From: an uncultured Candidatus Altimarinota bacterium
GTDB lineage: Bacteria > Patescibacteriota > Gracilibacteria > BD1-5 > JAGOOR01
Length of the DNA: 64,000 nucleotides
Assembly: GCA_937924685.1 (NCBI GenBank)
Contig: CALEVN010000025.1
Location: 111,947-175,946 of the forward strand
Reading direction: 5' to 3'
The translations under genes were made by a program, and so were the position numbers. Positions 52,798-62,845 of this stretch are shown in pieces. Below the pieces are notes generated by a model, which worked only from the letters and a program-made list of their open reading frames with translations, was not told the DNA's origin and did no database searches. Position 1 is the first letter of the stretch. Each line of letters starts with the position of its first letter.

Positions 52798-54380
52798 GTT
52801 TTGGTTTTCTCTATCTTGATATAGATATCATCGAGGACGCTCGGCATTTTGTGTGACCAAAATGGGGTCAGACGTATATCGACAGACTTCACATAAGGAT
52901 GGTTGAGAAGAGTTTTCTGAGCTCTATCTACATCAGCATCAAGGAGGTCTGAGAGGATATTTTGAAGTGTCTTTTGACCGGTAGAACTCGTAAAGTCATA
53001 GAGGATTTGTACTGGTATTTGTGCTGTTGCCTTGACCATAAATGGATCATCCGTTTTTGTAAGTACAGCGATGATATCTGGTGGACTATTTGATATCTCA
53101 ACGAGAGATTCTGTATGCTCGAGGAGGTGATTTTGCGCAGTCTGAAGGAGTACTTTTCGAAGTGTCGTAACATCATAGAGATAGATCAAGAAATGCGCTT
53201 TTCAAGAAAAAACTATCTCATCTACCTGAGATCCAACTTGTGCATCTGCATCAATAGTTATATCAAGCGTGCTCAGAGCATCTGGTATAGGGAGTGGTAT
53301 AAATGCTGCCCCATTATTGTATTTATCTTTAGCATAATCACGTGCCCCATTGGCTATCTCCTCTCTGAAAACTTTTTCAATTCGAGCATATTCTTCCTGA
53401 GTCAAAAGTGATTTATGCGTATCGTCACCACCCGTAAAATCATCTAGGGCAGTGACAATAATACTTTCGTGATCTTTTACAGAGAGTCATGGAAAGGTAA
53501 GAGAAGTATTTTTGGCTATATTCCCTCTCTTTCCCATAATCATACCATCAGTACCGAGAGCATCAGCAGTAATGGTGATAACTACTTCTCATGGTGTAGA
53601 ACCAGAAGCAGCAGGTATCTCTATCCAGGAATCTGTGCGAAAGACGAGGGATCCGGCAACTAATCGAGTTTGCGGCCTAAGGCGGAAAGATTCTGTTGAT
53701 CAGTTGAGTATTTTTACGCTTCCACGTGCTTTCTGCAGAGAGGTCGGATCGTACGTATTCACGCGAAAAGATTTTTTGAGCTCAAAAGAAAATGTGTCTT
53801 TGTGAAGCGGTATCTGATTTGTATCCCCGAGAGCGTCTTCTGGAACAAAGACGACGTTTTTTGCAGCATTTTGTATACTAGTCTGAGGCGTGATAATAAC
53901 AGAAGCATGCGGACTCGTCAAACTCACAATCCCTATCATCAAGAGAAGTACAATAATAATTCCCAGAATAAGCATGTACCACGAAGAATGCTTCACTTCA
54001 AAGGCTCCAATCTTTCGGGGTTTAAGATTTTTAGTGAAAAAATAAAAACGTCCGAAAAATCGTGAAATGTGATAGCGAATATACTCTATAGAACTGAGGT
54101 TCTCTTGGAGTATCTGGAATCATTCGGGTAAAAGACGATCTATATCCTGGAGAGAGTGCGACACTTTGTATCATTCTTGTTTGAGTATCTTTCGTACACG
54201 CTCATCTCGAGAAATGAAAATGATTTTTCGATCGACAAATATCGTCCGAATGAGGCGAATATGAAACCATCATACGAGCACATGCTTCCCTATCACGATC
54301 ACTACATCATCCTCTGATGCACGAAGGGTATCAAGTAGCGCAATAAAATCAGAAGTTTTTTTCCAGTTATTTATCAGCAT
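52794..54380 (-). CDS. membrane protein with baseplate-J-like region (CPR surface cluster)
   Basis: 528 residues. A cytoplasmic N-domain (residues 1-120: LLDTLRASEDDVVIVIGKHVLVG, IIFISRDERVRKILKQEGYKV) is followed by one membrane segment (about 135-155: WYMLILGIIIVLLLMIGIVSL), then an external beta-rich part with SVIITPQTSIQNAAKNVVF, SFRLRPQTRLVAGSLVFRT and GEVVITITADALGTDGMIM, which resembles the baseplate J/gp47-like proteins annotated in CPR genomes. Six TGA glycines. It overlaps the upstream PilM-like gene by 14 nt, so the two are coupled. The name is by resemblance and context. Confidence 0.55.
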
Positions 54381-55527
54381 AAGGAGGGAGGAAGACAGAT
54401 CGTACGAGTGCTATAAGTGGGTGTGGGTGAACAGAAAAAAGTGGATCAAGCGTATTACAATAGTGGAGCCAGTGTTCATCTTGTTTTGCACCGAGCTGAC
54501 GACCTATGGCATTTTTTTGAAGCCAAGGATTGAGAGATCACTTTTTCACTATATGTCCGATAATATCACTCGGTCATTGGCTCGAAAACGTATACTCACT
54601 AAAGCTCCACTGAAGGCCGAAACGCTCAAAAAGTATGCGTAATGAAGATGAGAAAAATTCTTGATACCAAGACCAAGCAGGGAGATTTTTGAGTTTTTCA
54701 ATATCATTTCAAAGAAGGAGGGATTCTCTTTCGAGAGGAGAAAAAAGTTCCGAAAGTTTTTCATCTATTACTTGCCACCCAAACGGGAGAGTCTGTATTT
54801 CCTGAACATGCTTTCCGAGATGGAGCAAAACTGTCGTCGAATCGTATCCAAGATGAATATGCAGATGATTGTCGAGAAGTGTATTTTGATTACAGATATG
54901 ATTCAAAAAAACAAATGGGAGAGGAACACAGGTCAAAAGTCGATATCCTGCCGAATGGATACTCCGAGATATACCTTCTAGAATTGATTTACTCCCATAA
55001 AAGAACAAACATTTCATAGAGATATGGTTCGCCATTTTTCCAATAGGGAAAGTATGATGTTTTTTATCAAGAGCGAGATGCGAGAGAAAGAGGGATAAGA
55101 GTCTCCTATCTGATTCTTCATATCAGAAATCTTCATGCCATAATCGACGTGACTGTTGTTCCGACTGATTCATGAGCTGCAGAGCGTATGAATTTATCTC
55201 ATCGATATCAACTGGGGTATCTGTATCCTGTCGAGAAAAAGTGTATCCAGTCGAAGTAACGAGGGACTCACTATGGTCGAGAAATATACAGACTTCTTTT
55301 GGTAATTCTCATACCTTTTTCTGAAGTTGTTGACAGCACTGAATGAAGTTTCTCTCAAAAGCACGAGCACTAAATGTACGCTCTTCTGGTGTAAAAAAAC
55401 TCCTCACACATGTTTGAAGTGTTGGTTTCCTTTTTTTAAACGTCAAAATTCACACCGTGAGTGAAAAATGGTCGTAATCAACAACAAGATAGGACTGATC
55501 GTCTAGGAGAAAATTCGTGCGAAACAT
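54367..55527 (-). CDS. PilM/FtsA-like ATPase fold protein
   Basis: 386 residues. The layout of an actin-fold (ASKHA) protein of the PilM kind: SYLVVDYDHFSLTVGILTF at the start, DIDEINSYALQLMNQ in the middle, ISMKCLFFYGSKSILEGISRSIHSAGYRLLTC, then LHIHLGYDSTTVLLHLGKHVQEIQTLPFGWQVIDE, the second phosphate-binding-like strand pair. PilM assembles with PilN/O at the base of type IV pili. Six TGA glycines. It shares a 14-nt overlap with the membrane protein downstream, which would then take the place of PilN. The degree of sequence divergence leaves the call moderate. Confidence 0.55.
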
Positions 55528-55533
55528 AGCAAA

Positions 55534-56073
55534 TTACACGGGAAATCACATATCACTCATATGACTCTCTTTCCCTACTTTTGCCAGATATTCTCTCGCC
55601 TCATGTATTTTTCATTGTGTGAGGAGAGCTACACCGAGATCTTCCATGATGAGCATATCATCAGGAGCTATCGTGAGGGCTCTTTCGAGGAGGATAATTC
55701 ATTTTTTGACGTCACCAACCATCGTATAGGCCCATCAGAGATTTCGAAGTACTTCAGGATTGTTCGGGCTCTTTTTATTTGATTGTTCGAGATTGAGAAT
55801 GGCTTTTTGAAAATCATTACGAACGAGTGCCATATATCCTCTCAGATACAGTCCAGTAGAAGATCCAGATTCAAGTGTCTCAGCATAATCAAGAGCTTTT
55901 TCAGCACGATCATAGTCTGTCTCATAGATATAGATATCTGCGAGTTCTTCATAGAGCTCGTACCTCTGTGGATATCTAGAAATAGCTCATTCTATCAAAA
56001 CACGAGCCTCATTATAGCGTTTTTGTGCTTTGAGTCTCTCTACTTCATCGATGATAGGAAGGTCATGGTTCAT
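55534..56073 (-). CDS. TPR-repeat protein
   Basis: 179 residues with about four tetratricopeptide units: YNEARVLIEGAISRYPQRYELYEEL, YDRAEKALDYAETLESGSSTG, FQKAILNLEQSNKKSPNNPEVL and VKKGIILLERALTIAPDDMLI, ending HEAREYLAKVG. Five TGA glycines at loop positions typical of TPR (e.g. NLGWAY). No signal peptide. It lies 6 nt upstream of the PilM-like gene on the same strand and is likely an adaptor for that cluster. Confidence 0.85.
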
Positions 56074-56126
56074 ACTATGAATTATAGGTATTTTCTTTCG
56101 AGCACAAATATATCACAGTTGATTTT

Positions 56127-57206
56127 TTATCCTCCTATTCTCTTCCCAGATACTTCAGCAACTTTTTTGCCATCGACTTTGAGAGCTAGCTGTCCACAAG
56201 CCGCATCTATATCATCACCCATGGTATACCGAACTGTCGAGGGAATACCACGTTCTTCGAGTACTCTTTGAAACTTTTTTATAATCAGAGATGGTGTAGG
56301 CTGCATGTCATTCCCCATGATACCTTCACCCGCATTATAAGGGATAAAATTCACATGTCCGAGTCTCCCCTCCATCAGATCAGCCAATTCGTAGGCATAC
56401 GGGAGTTTATCAGTAACTCACTGAATCATGATATATTCGTAGAAGATTCTCTTATTTGTCTTTTCCACGTATTCATCAAGCGTCTTCATCAGGACATCAA
56501 GAGGATATGTGTTATCAACGGGCATAATACTCTTGCGAGCTTCATCATTTGGCGCATGAAGAGATATCGCTAAGCTTACTTGCGGATGGTCGACCATCAG
56601 TTTTTTGATTCCTGGAACAATACCACAGGTGGAGATAGTCACACGACGTTCTGAAAAATTGAGAAATTTTGGACCACAGAAAATCTCGAGTGCTTTGTTT
56701 ACTTCGGGGTAGTTGAGGAATGGCTCACCCATACCCATAAAGACAATATTTCTGAGCTGAAGACCTTCTTTTTTGAGGTGATGAATAGCAATCATTACTT
56801 GTTCTACGATTTCCCCGACAGTAAGATTGCGTAGGAGGCCAAGCTTTCCTGTCGCACAAAACGTGCAAGCCATAGGACAACCAGCCTGACAAGAAATACA
56901 GAGAGTATTTCGACCTGATAGATGTCGCATTATCACACACTCAATATGCTTATCATCGTGCGTATCAAGGAGAAACTTTGTCGTCTGACCATTCGCAGAA
57001 GTCGTCACATGGCTTATTTTGAGAATATGCTGAGTAAATTGTTCCTTCATGGCATCACGGAGTTTCGCTGATATAGTCGTACATTCACTTATATCCTCAA
57101 CGAGGTCCTTATACAGTGCCTGAAAAATCTGTGTAATACGAAAAGGCTTCTCCCCCTGTTCTTCGAGGAATTTTTTAAGTGCGATGTTGTCGTATATGGA
57201 TTGCAT
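56127..57206 (-). CDS. rlmN: dual-specificity RNA methyltransferase RlmN
   Basis: 359 residues, normal. A radical-SAM enzyme that methylates C2 of A2503 in 23S rRNA and A37 in tRNA. CPMACTFC is the Fe-S motif, followed by VFMGMGEPFLNY, RRVTISTCGIVPGI, LAISLHAPND and the C-terminal catalytic Cys in DIDAACGQL. An N-terminal helical RNA-binding domain precedes it. One TGA glycine (MIQGVTDK). The ATG at 57206 is preferred over 57245, which would add a Cys-rich leader foreign to the family. Divergent from tRNA-Val. Confidence 0.96.
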
Positions 57207-57302
57207 AATTTCCCTGGATTGTAAGAGAAAACAGGCTTTTGACAAATGAACGGAGAAAATAATTTTGCATTTTATCTCTTTTGCATATAGTTGGCTCCGT
57301 TC

Positions 57303-57379
57303 GGGTGATTAGCTCAGTTGGTTAGAGCACCTGCCTTACAAGCAGGGGGTCGAAGGTTCGAATCCCTCATCACCCACCA
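57303..57379 (+). tRNA. tRNA-Val (anticodon TAC)
   Basis: 77 nt with encoded CCA. Acceptor GGGTGAT/ATCACCC, D-loop with AGTTGGTTAGAG, anticodon stem CCTGC/GCAGG with loop CTTACAA (UAC, reading GUA), T-loop TTCGAAT. All arms are well formed. Confidence 0.96.
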
Positions 57380-57392
57380 TTTAATATATATT

Positions 57393-57421
57393 AAATCTTC
57401 ACTTTTGGTGAAGATTTTTTG
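57393..57421 (+). terminator. terminator after tRNA-Val
   Basis: AAATCTTCAC-TTTT-GGTGAAGATTTTTT, 14 nt behind the CCA. Confidence 0.85.
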
Positions 57422-57580
57422 ATGGATTCGAACCCTTCGGGTTGACTCGAAGTGAGATTCACTCACTTCTCCCCCTCATCACCCACCATTTTTAGACATA
57501 CAGAATTCTCACCGCTCGTGTTCGAATTACTCGAAATGCCATTCAAGGCATTTCTCCCATCACCCACCATTTAAAATATA
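57421..57580 (+). repeat. tRNA-Val tail modules: two hairpins each followed by a duplicated 3' end
   Basis: Module 1: ACTC-GAAGTGAG-ATTCA-CTCACTTC-TCC (about 57445-57472), then CCTCATCACCCACCATTT. Module 2: TTCGAATT-ACTC-GAAATGCC-ATTCAA-GGCATTTC-TCC (about 57525-57558), then CATCACCCACCATTTAA. Both copies reproduce the acceptor 3' strand, discriminator, CCA and the first downstream bases of the real tRNA-Val. Flanks and loop are the same as at the tRNA-Gly locus; the arms differ. Confidence 0.85.
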
Positions 57581-57612
57581 AAAGACTCTTACATCCGAAG
57601 AGTTTTTATTTG
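57580..57612 (+). terminator. second terminator closing the tRNA-Val modules
   Basis: AAGACTCTT-ACATCCG-AAGAGTTTTT. It lies as far from the last duplicated CCA as the first terminator lies from the true CCA. Confidence 0.8.
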
Positions 57613-57655
57613 ATTTATTTGAAGTTCAGATACACTTTTTAAGTAATAAAATTTT

Positions 57656-58384
57656 ATGAAAACTCCTCCTCATGTGACAGCCAGCATCATTCTTGGTATT
57701 GCTTTTATCAGTGGACTCTGGATCTATGGTCAGCGCCCATCAACTGACGAGGTAATTACGATTACTGGTTCTGCGAAGGAAACAGTTGTATCGGATCTCG
57801 CAACATATACCCTCTCTCTCGATAAAACTTATCCTGTAGCTATGGGTCTCCCAAAAATGCTCGAAGATTTCAATAAAAAAAGCGGTGTTATCAGTGGATA
57901 TCTCAAATATAAAGGCGTAAAACCTGAGCAACTCAAAATAAGTGATGTATCTATACAAAAGATATATGAAATGAATGGCTACACAGTCAATACTCAAAAT
58001 ATCGTTTCCTACACCCTCAGTCGGACCATATCAGCCGATATTACTGACCTCGAACTCGCAAAGAAAATCGGAAATGATGTCACAGCAAAAGCTGCTCAGA
58101 ATGATATAGCGCTTTCAGGCAGTAATACAAACTATCAATATACAGGTCTCGAATCCCTCCGTCCAAAACTCCTCAAACTCGCAACAGAAGATGCAAAAGT
58201 AAAAGCTGATTCTATGGCCTCAAGTACAGGGAGAAGCATCGGCTCACTCCGAGCTGGTCGTATGGGTGTTGTCCAAGTCCTCGCAAAAAATAGTGTCGAT
58301 ATAAATGATTACGGTTCTTACGATCTCTCGAGTCCTGAGAAGGATGTATTTGTAACCGTTAATGTGACTTTTGAGCTCAAATAG
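57656..58384 (+). CDS. SIMPL domain (DUF541) exported protein
   Basis: 242 residues. An N-terminal signal anchor (HVTASIILGIAFISGLWIY), then EVITITGSAKETVVSDLATYTLSLDK, the usual start of the SIMPL fold, and EQLKISDVSIQKIYEMNG, YTLSRTISADITDLELAKKIG and KVKADSMASSTGRSIGSLR. It ends FVTVNVTFELK, the conserved last strand. No TGA. These periplasmic or surface proteins have been linked to stress tolerance, but their biochemistry is not settled. tsaD starts 2 nt after its TAG. Confidence 0.9.
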   Translation: MKTPPHVTASIILGIAFISGLWIYGQRPSTDEVITITGSAKETVVSDLATYTLSLDKTYPVAMGLPKMLEDFNKKSGVISGYLKYKGVKPEQLKISDVSIQKIYEMNGYTVNTQNIVSYTLSRTISADITDLELAKKIGNDVTAKAAQNDIALSGSNTNYQYTGLESLRPKLLKLATEDAKVKADSMASSTGRSIGSLRAGRMGVVQVLAKNSVDINDYGSYDLSSPEKDVFVTVNVTFELK

Positions 58385-58386
58385 TG

Positions 58387-59373
58387 ATGTACCTTCTTGC
58401 TTTCGAATCTTCCTGTGATGACACCTCTGTTGCGCTTCTCCGAGATGAAGCGCTCGTTTCGATGCATACTCATACTCAAATCGAGCACATAAGAACATAT
58501 TGAGTCGTTCCCGAAGTAGCTGCACGACTCCATGCGGATCATATATTTGATCTCATCGGTAAAGTCCTTACCGATGGATGAATAACTCTGAATGACATCG
58601 ATCTCTTTGCTGCGACCAGTGAGCCAGGACTTCTCCCTTCTCTCCTCATCTGAAAGACAGTTGCAAAGACACTCTCTCAAACCCATAATAAGCCACTTAT
58701 CTGGGTGAACCACATAGAAGGTCACATATTTTCGGTTTTACTTGAGCGAAAAATCACCGATATACAATTTCCTTCTGTAGTCCTTTCAGCTTCTGGGGGA
58801 CATAACGATCTCTTTTTCTGGAAATCACTCTATGAAATAGAGCGAATTGGAAGCACCCGTGACGATAGCGCTGGTGAAAGTATGGATAAGGTAGGTCGTA
58901 GTATGGGATTACCATTTCCTGCTGGTCGTCATATCGATGAACTCGCTCAGAAATACAATCCAGAAGTTCATATACATATACCTCACTTCCCTCTCGTACT
59001 TCCGACAGAAAATCTGGATTTCTCTTTTTCAGGACTCAAGTCAGCAGCCCTCCGAGAAATAGAGCTCAGGAGAAAAAATCACGGTGAAATAACCGAGACA
59101 GATATGATCGAAATATCCTACGGTTATCAAAAAACTATCACAGAAATCCTTGTTTCTCGCACACTCGAAGCAGGAAGAAAATTTGAAACCAAGTCCATCT
59201 GCATCGTCGGAGGCGTCAGTGCGAATTCTGCCCTCAGAAAATCAATGGAAATATTTTCAAAATCATCGTGAATACCCTACTATCTCCCAAAATCTATGAA
59301 ATATTGCGGCGATAATGCTGCAATGATTGGGATCAGGGCCTACTGGGAAGGTAAGAAATTATTAATTATATAA
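58387..59373 (+). CDS. tsaD: tRNA t6A threonylcarbamoyltransferase TsaD
   Basis: 328 residues. ESSCDDTSVALL is the family start, then the GVVPEVAARLHADHIF motif (its Gly is a TGA), VNHIEGHIFS with the two metal-binding histidines, SASGGHNDLFFW, DSAGESMDKVGRSMGLPFPAG, ENLDFSFSGLKSA, VGGVSANSALR and KYCGDNAAMIGI. All are in the expected order. Four TGA glycines. The tail overlaps a small membrane-protein gene on the other strand by 34 nt. It transfers threonylcarbamoyl to A37 of ANN-decoding tRNAs. Confidence 0.97.
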
Positions 59374-59711
59374 ATTATAATTCCATACAAAAATAACAAA
59401 GACAACGAACTTATAAAAAATATCACAAATTTTTGTCTCAAAGAAAAAATACTAATATTACTAAATCATCTTTTATTGACTACATAATAAGTAACTGCTC
59501 AGGAAATAGCAAAAATCATAACAGATATAACAAGGACGCCTAAAGTAAAGTTTTGAATTGCGTCTGTATTGTCAAAATCACTAGCCCAACCATTTGGTCA
59601 AAAATCAGTATTTTTAATATTAAATTGTTCTCAGTTAATTTCAGCATATGAATAATACGAGGGTATACTCAAAATAGTGGTTAAAAAAAGTGTGAAAATT
59701 GCTCTTTTCAT
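59340..59711 (-). CDS. small exported/membrane protein
   Basis: 123 residues. A signal peptide (MKRAIFTLFLTTILSIPSYYSYA) is followed by a short outer part (EINGEQFNIKNTDFGPNGWA) and two membrane segments (TLGVLVISVMIFAISGAVTYYVV and FVIFFISSLSLLFLYGIIIYII). Four TGA glycines; no TAA or TAG until 59340. It resembles the small pilin-like/VirB2-type subunits (signal peptide plus two hydrophobic helices), but the similarity is of layout only. AT-rich compared with its neighbours. The last 11 codons overlap tsaD. Confidence 0.6.
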
Positions 59712-59769
59712 AGTTTAGAAATTTAACAGACGTGAACAGTATATCATAAAATATGAAATTAAATATTAA

Positions 59770-60429
59770 CTAAAAATAGCCCATTACTATTTCCATAATT
59801 TCTTCTTTTTTCTCCTCAGAAAACCCCTCAAATAATCCTGCTACTGAACTCTCTATCATCATCACTGCTGCATCATCTTTTGGAACGCCCCGGGCTCTGA
59901 GGTAATAGAGCTTTTCATCAGATACGCGCTCGATACGGGCAGCATGCCCAGCCTCGACATCATCTGAATGCACAAGGAGTGATGGAATCCCACGAATACT
60001 TCCTTTCGAGCCGAGAAATATATTTTCTTCGAGAATGTGCCCCTTTGCCTTGACTATATTCGCATCAATCTGGACAGTCCCATTGAGCTCGATAATACCA
60101 GATTCACCGACGAGGGAGAGAGCGTGAATATTTGTGACTGTATGAGAATGTGGAAGAATAGAGCGAATACCTGCCTTCAGTTGCTCATTTTGAGTAGCAA
60201 GAAATAACATCCTCACAATGCTTTCACCAGATTCTGTAACAAACTGGAGAGAGTAATCAGAATTACCTATGATAACTCCATACCAAGTGAGTTTTGTGTT
60301 ATTGGAAACAATGACTTTCCGAGAGATATTACTATGGGAGCTCGTCCGATCGTATACTACTATCTCTCCACCCTGATTATAGTGGAGTTCTGTTGGGGAC
60401 GATTCATCGATTCGTGATAATTCTTTCAT
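59770..60429 (-). CDS. sufD: SufB/SufD-family Fe-S assembly protein (short)
   Basis: 219 residues, against 280-450 in the family. It keeps the beta-helix core: HSHTVTNIHALSLVGESGIIELNG, ANIVKAKGHILEENIFLGSKGSIRGIPSLLVHSDDVEAGHAA (the conserved HSDDVxAxH-like stretch with His) and ERVSDEKLYYLRARGVPKDDA. The N-terminal region is much reduced. No TGA. It scaffolds Fe-S clusters with SufB and SufC. A glutaredoxin-like gene lies 20 nt upstream on the same strand, a fitting partner. Confidence 0.88.
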   Translation of the reverse strand: MKELSRIDESSPTELHYNQGGEIVVYDRTSSHSNISRKVIVSNNTKLTWYGVIIGNSDYSLQFVTESGESIVRMLFLATQNEQLKAGIRSILPHSHTVTNIHALSLVGESGIIELNGTVQIDANIVKAKGHILEENIFLGSKGSIRGIPSLLVHSDDVEAGHAARIERVSDEKLYYLRARGVPKDDAAVMMIESSVAGLFEGFSEEKKEEIMEIVMGYF

Positions 60430-60449
60430 TATTGATTGAAAATTGTAGA

Positions 60450-60743
60450 TTACAAATACACAATGGTGGAAGTGAGCTTTTTCATAACTTCTTCATTCAC
60501 ATATCCAGCTGACAGAATAATCTGAATATCTTCTACAAGAGTTTCTTCGGTACCGTAGTCTGGGATAATGACATTGGCAATTTCCACCTCTGGTACACCA
60601 CGTTGACCTGATTTTGCGATCATTTCTTCATTTTTCGCTGGATGACCGATCACATCTATAGATTCATACTTCAACCCCGCTTCATCGAGAAGTGAGAGAA
60701 GACGAATACAAAAAGGACAAGAAGGTTTGATATAGATTTTCAT
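60450..60743 (-). CDS. glutaredoxin-like protein
   Basis: 97 residues. MKIYIKPSCPFCIRLLSLLDE has the CPFC active site, then YESIDVIGHPAKNEEMIAKSGQRGVPEVEIANVIIPDY with the TVP-like cis-proline region (GVPEVEI). It belongs to the glutaredoxin/NrdH type of thiol oxidoreductases. Starts at 60743 or 60749. No TGA. It sits 20 nt before sufD and probably helps Fe-S cluster supply or thiol reduction. Confidence 0.85.
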   Translation of the reverse strand: MKIYIKPSCPFCIRLLSLLDEAGLKYESIDVIGHPAKNEEMIAKSGQRGVPEVEIANVIIPDYGTEETLVEDIQIILSAGYVNEEVMKKLTSTIVYL

Positions 60744-60792
60744 AAGCATTTGATATACTATCACAATTGTAATCAAATTCACTATTTGTCGA

Positions 60793-61242
60793 ATGAAAGC
60801 CATCATCCTCGAAAATATCCGTTCGCTCAATAACGTCGGTGCTATCATACGTACTGCTGATGGTGCTGGTTTTGATCGTGTCATCTGCGTCGGATACACT
60901 CCTACTCCTCCCCGAAAGGAGATAAGTAAGACGGCTCTCGGGGCAGAAAATTTTGTCCCGTGGGAATACTATGAAACAATACAAGATGCGATTCAAACGT
61001 ATAAAGATATGGGGTGCAAAGTAGTAGTCATGGAAAAAAATGAGATGAGCACAGATTTTTTTAGTCTCGATTCTTTTGACGATATCGTTCTCATCATGGG
61101 AAATGAACTCGAATGAGTCTCAAGAGAAGCACAAAAAATGGCCGATCATATATGCCATCTTCCTATGCTCGGAAAGAAAGAATCCCTCAATGTCGCAGTC
61201 GCCGCTGGAATTGGTATGTATCATTTTACAAAAAACAAGTAG
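60793..61242 (+). CDS. SpoU/TrmH-family RNA 2'-O-methyltransferase
   Basis: 149 residues. A SPOUT fold with VGAIIRTADGAGFDRVICVGYTP (motif 1, NxGaixRTAdaaG), VLIMGNELEGVS (motif 2; its Gly is a TGA) and LPMLGKKESLNVAVAAGIGMY (motif 3, SLNVSvA). There is no N-terminal RNA-binding extension, so it is close to the minimal TrmL/TrmH size. It modifies tRNA or rRNA; the target is not visible. Divergent from the glutaredoxin gene, 49 nt away. Confidence 0.9.
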
Positions 61243-61298
61243 AGTTTTTCTCAAAGTAATACTTGAAAAAAGAGGTCAATTGAATATTCTCTCAGTCT

Positions 61299-61850
61299 AT
61301 GGTTGCAAAAATATATGTTATACCCACAAACACCTGCATTGGATTTGGCTGTCGCCTCGATGATCGTGATGCATATGAAATGCTTATAAAAATAAAATGA
61401 CGAAACAAGGAGAAGCCTATTGCCATCATGGTACCATCATGGGATGATCTCGCGTATGAGAGCACGCTCACTCCTAGTCAGATAAATTTTCTCAAAACAT
61501 ATAAATTTCCGTTCACTATTGTTTCACAAATTCGTCAGGATTTTCGTGATGAATATCCAATTCTTGATGAGTATGATTACAAGACGGTTGGTTTTCGTGT
61601 GGCAGAAACTTGTCTTCCGCAAGAAGCGCTTGCGCAAATAAGGTCACCCCTCTTTCTCACATCAGCAAATAAATCTGGTCAGGGTGAATGCTTCACTGTC
61701 GATGAGGTTAATGAAATATTTGCAGATGATCTCGACGTCCTCAAATTTCTCCCAGGCCAGAGTGGCCATCAACCTTCTAGTAATGTCATCCAATTTGTAT
61801 GAACTACCAACGATCTCAAATACATGAGAAAGAATTATCCTCGTACGTAA
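61299..61850 (+). CDS. tsaC: threonylcarbamoyl-AMP synthase (TsaC/YrdC family)
   Basis: 183 residues. MVAKIYVIPTNTCIGFGCRLDD resembles the PTDTvyGlgc start, with Asn in place of Asp. GRNKEKPIAIMVPSWDDL (its first Gly is TGA) is the K-x-R-x-x-KP-like substrate motif, then LTPSQINFLKTYKFPFTIV, VGFRVAET, SPLFLTSANKSGQG and SGHQPSSNVIQFVG. The last TGA (61800) is Gly in this frame and the gene ends at TAA 61848, overlapping mltG by 52 nt. It supplies TC-AMP to TsaD. Confidence 0.85.
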
Positions 61851-62845
61851 AAATCGGAACGGCGATTGTTGGTTTTATCGTGTTATTTTTTTTCTGGATA
61901 TCATGGACAGGAAGTATTCCTGTAAACGTCGATAGAACTATAAAAATACCAAAAGGCGCTAGTGCTAGTACTCTCGATACACTACTTAAAGTAAACGTAT
62001 CTCATACACGCTATAAACTCTGGAAAGCATTCTTCGCCCCAAGTATCAATCTCCAGACTGGTGTATTTGCTGTACCTGAAAATACAAATACTCTCTCAGA
62101 TTTTTTTGTAGCCATGAAAAATCCAACTCCGACAGAAGAAGATATCACTCTCTTGCCTGGTTGGCATAAAGGTGAAATATCAGAAGCCTTTAAGAAAAAA
62201 GAAATTACAGGAGATCTCATCGCTGAAGAGTCGAATATTATAGCTTCACTTTCTTCTAAGTATCCTTTTCTGAGTGGTAAAACATCACTCGAAGGTTTCC
62301 TCATGCCTGATACGTATAGGATAGCCAATGGAACAGACGTGAAAACTATCGTGGATTCCATGCTTGCCAATTTTCAAAAGAAAATCTATACCCCTTTTCT
62401 CGCAACCGGAAAACCAGTCGAAGCACTATATGATGTCCTCTCACTTGCCTCAATCGTACAGGAAGAAGAAAATAGTAAATCCCAAATACCAATGGTGGCC
62501 GATATACTCAAAAAAAGACTCAGACAAGGATGGCAAATAGGTGCTGATATTACCGTATGTTACGCCGATCTCATACCTGGAAGTGAATGCCAAAAGTATG
62601 TCAATAATTACTATAGCCTCTCACGAGAAGCTCGTTCAGCGAAAAATAATCCCTACGATACTCGTGATAAAATAGGACTCCCTCCGACACCCATAGCAAG
62701 TCTCACAGCTGATACATTTTTTGCCACGCTCAATGCTACCGCCGAAACTCCAGCATGGTTTTACCTCCATGACAAAAATGGCATCATACATACTGCTATA
62801 ACTGGTGCTGAGCATGAACAAAATAAATCCACCTACCTCCGATAA
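61799..62845 (+). CDS. mltG: endolytic murein transglycosylase MltG
   Basis: 348 residues. One membrane segment (about 17-38: VKIGTAIVGFIVLFFFWISW), then a LysM-like domain (IPKGASASTLDTLL, FVAMKNPTPTEEDITLLPGW) and the catalytic domain with SLEGFLMPDTYRIANG, LASIVQEEENSK (catalytic Glu) and YDTRDKIGLPPTPIASLTAD. No TGA. It cuts nascent glycan strands and sets their length. The start codon is inside tsaC in another frame. Confidence 0.94.
   Translation: MNYQRSQIHEKELSSYVKIGTAIVGFIVLFFFWISWTGSIPVNVDRTIKIPKGASASTLDTLLKVNVSHTRYKLWKAFFAPSINLQTGVFAVPENTNTLSDFFVAMKNPTPTEEDITLLPGWHKGEISEAFKKKEITGDLIAEESNIIASLSSKYPFLSGKTSLEGFLMPDTYRIANGTDVKTIVDSMLANFQKKIYTPFLATGKPVEALYDVLSLASIVQEEENSKSQIPMVADILKKRLRQGWQIGADITVCYADLIPGSECQKYVNNYYSLSREARSAKNNPYDTRDKIGLPPTPIASLTADTFFATLNATAETPAWFYLHDKNGIIHTAITGAEHEQNKSTYLR

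Noticed and set aside
59340..59711. VirB2-type pilin
   Set aside because: Signal peptide and two helices fit, but no other secretion genes are adjacent; kept as an unknown small membrane protein.
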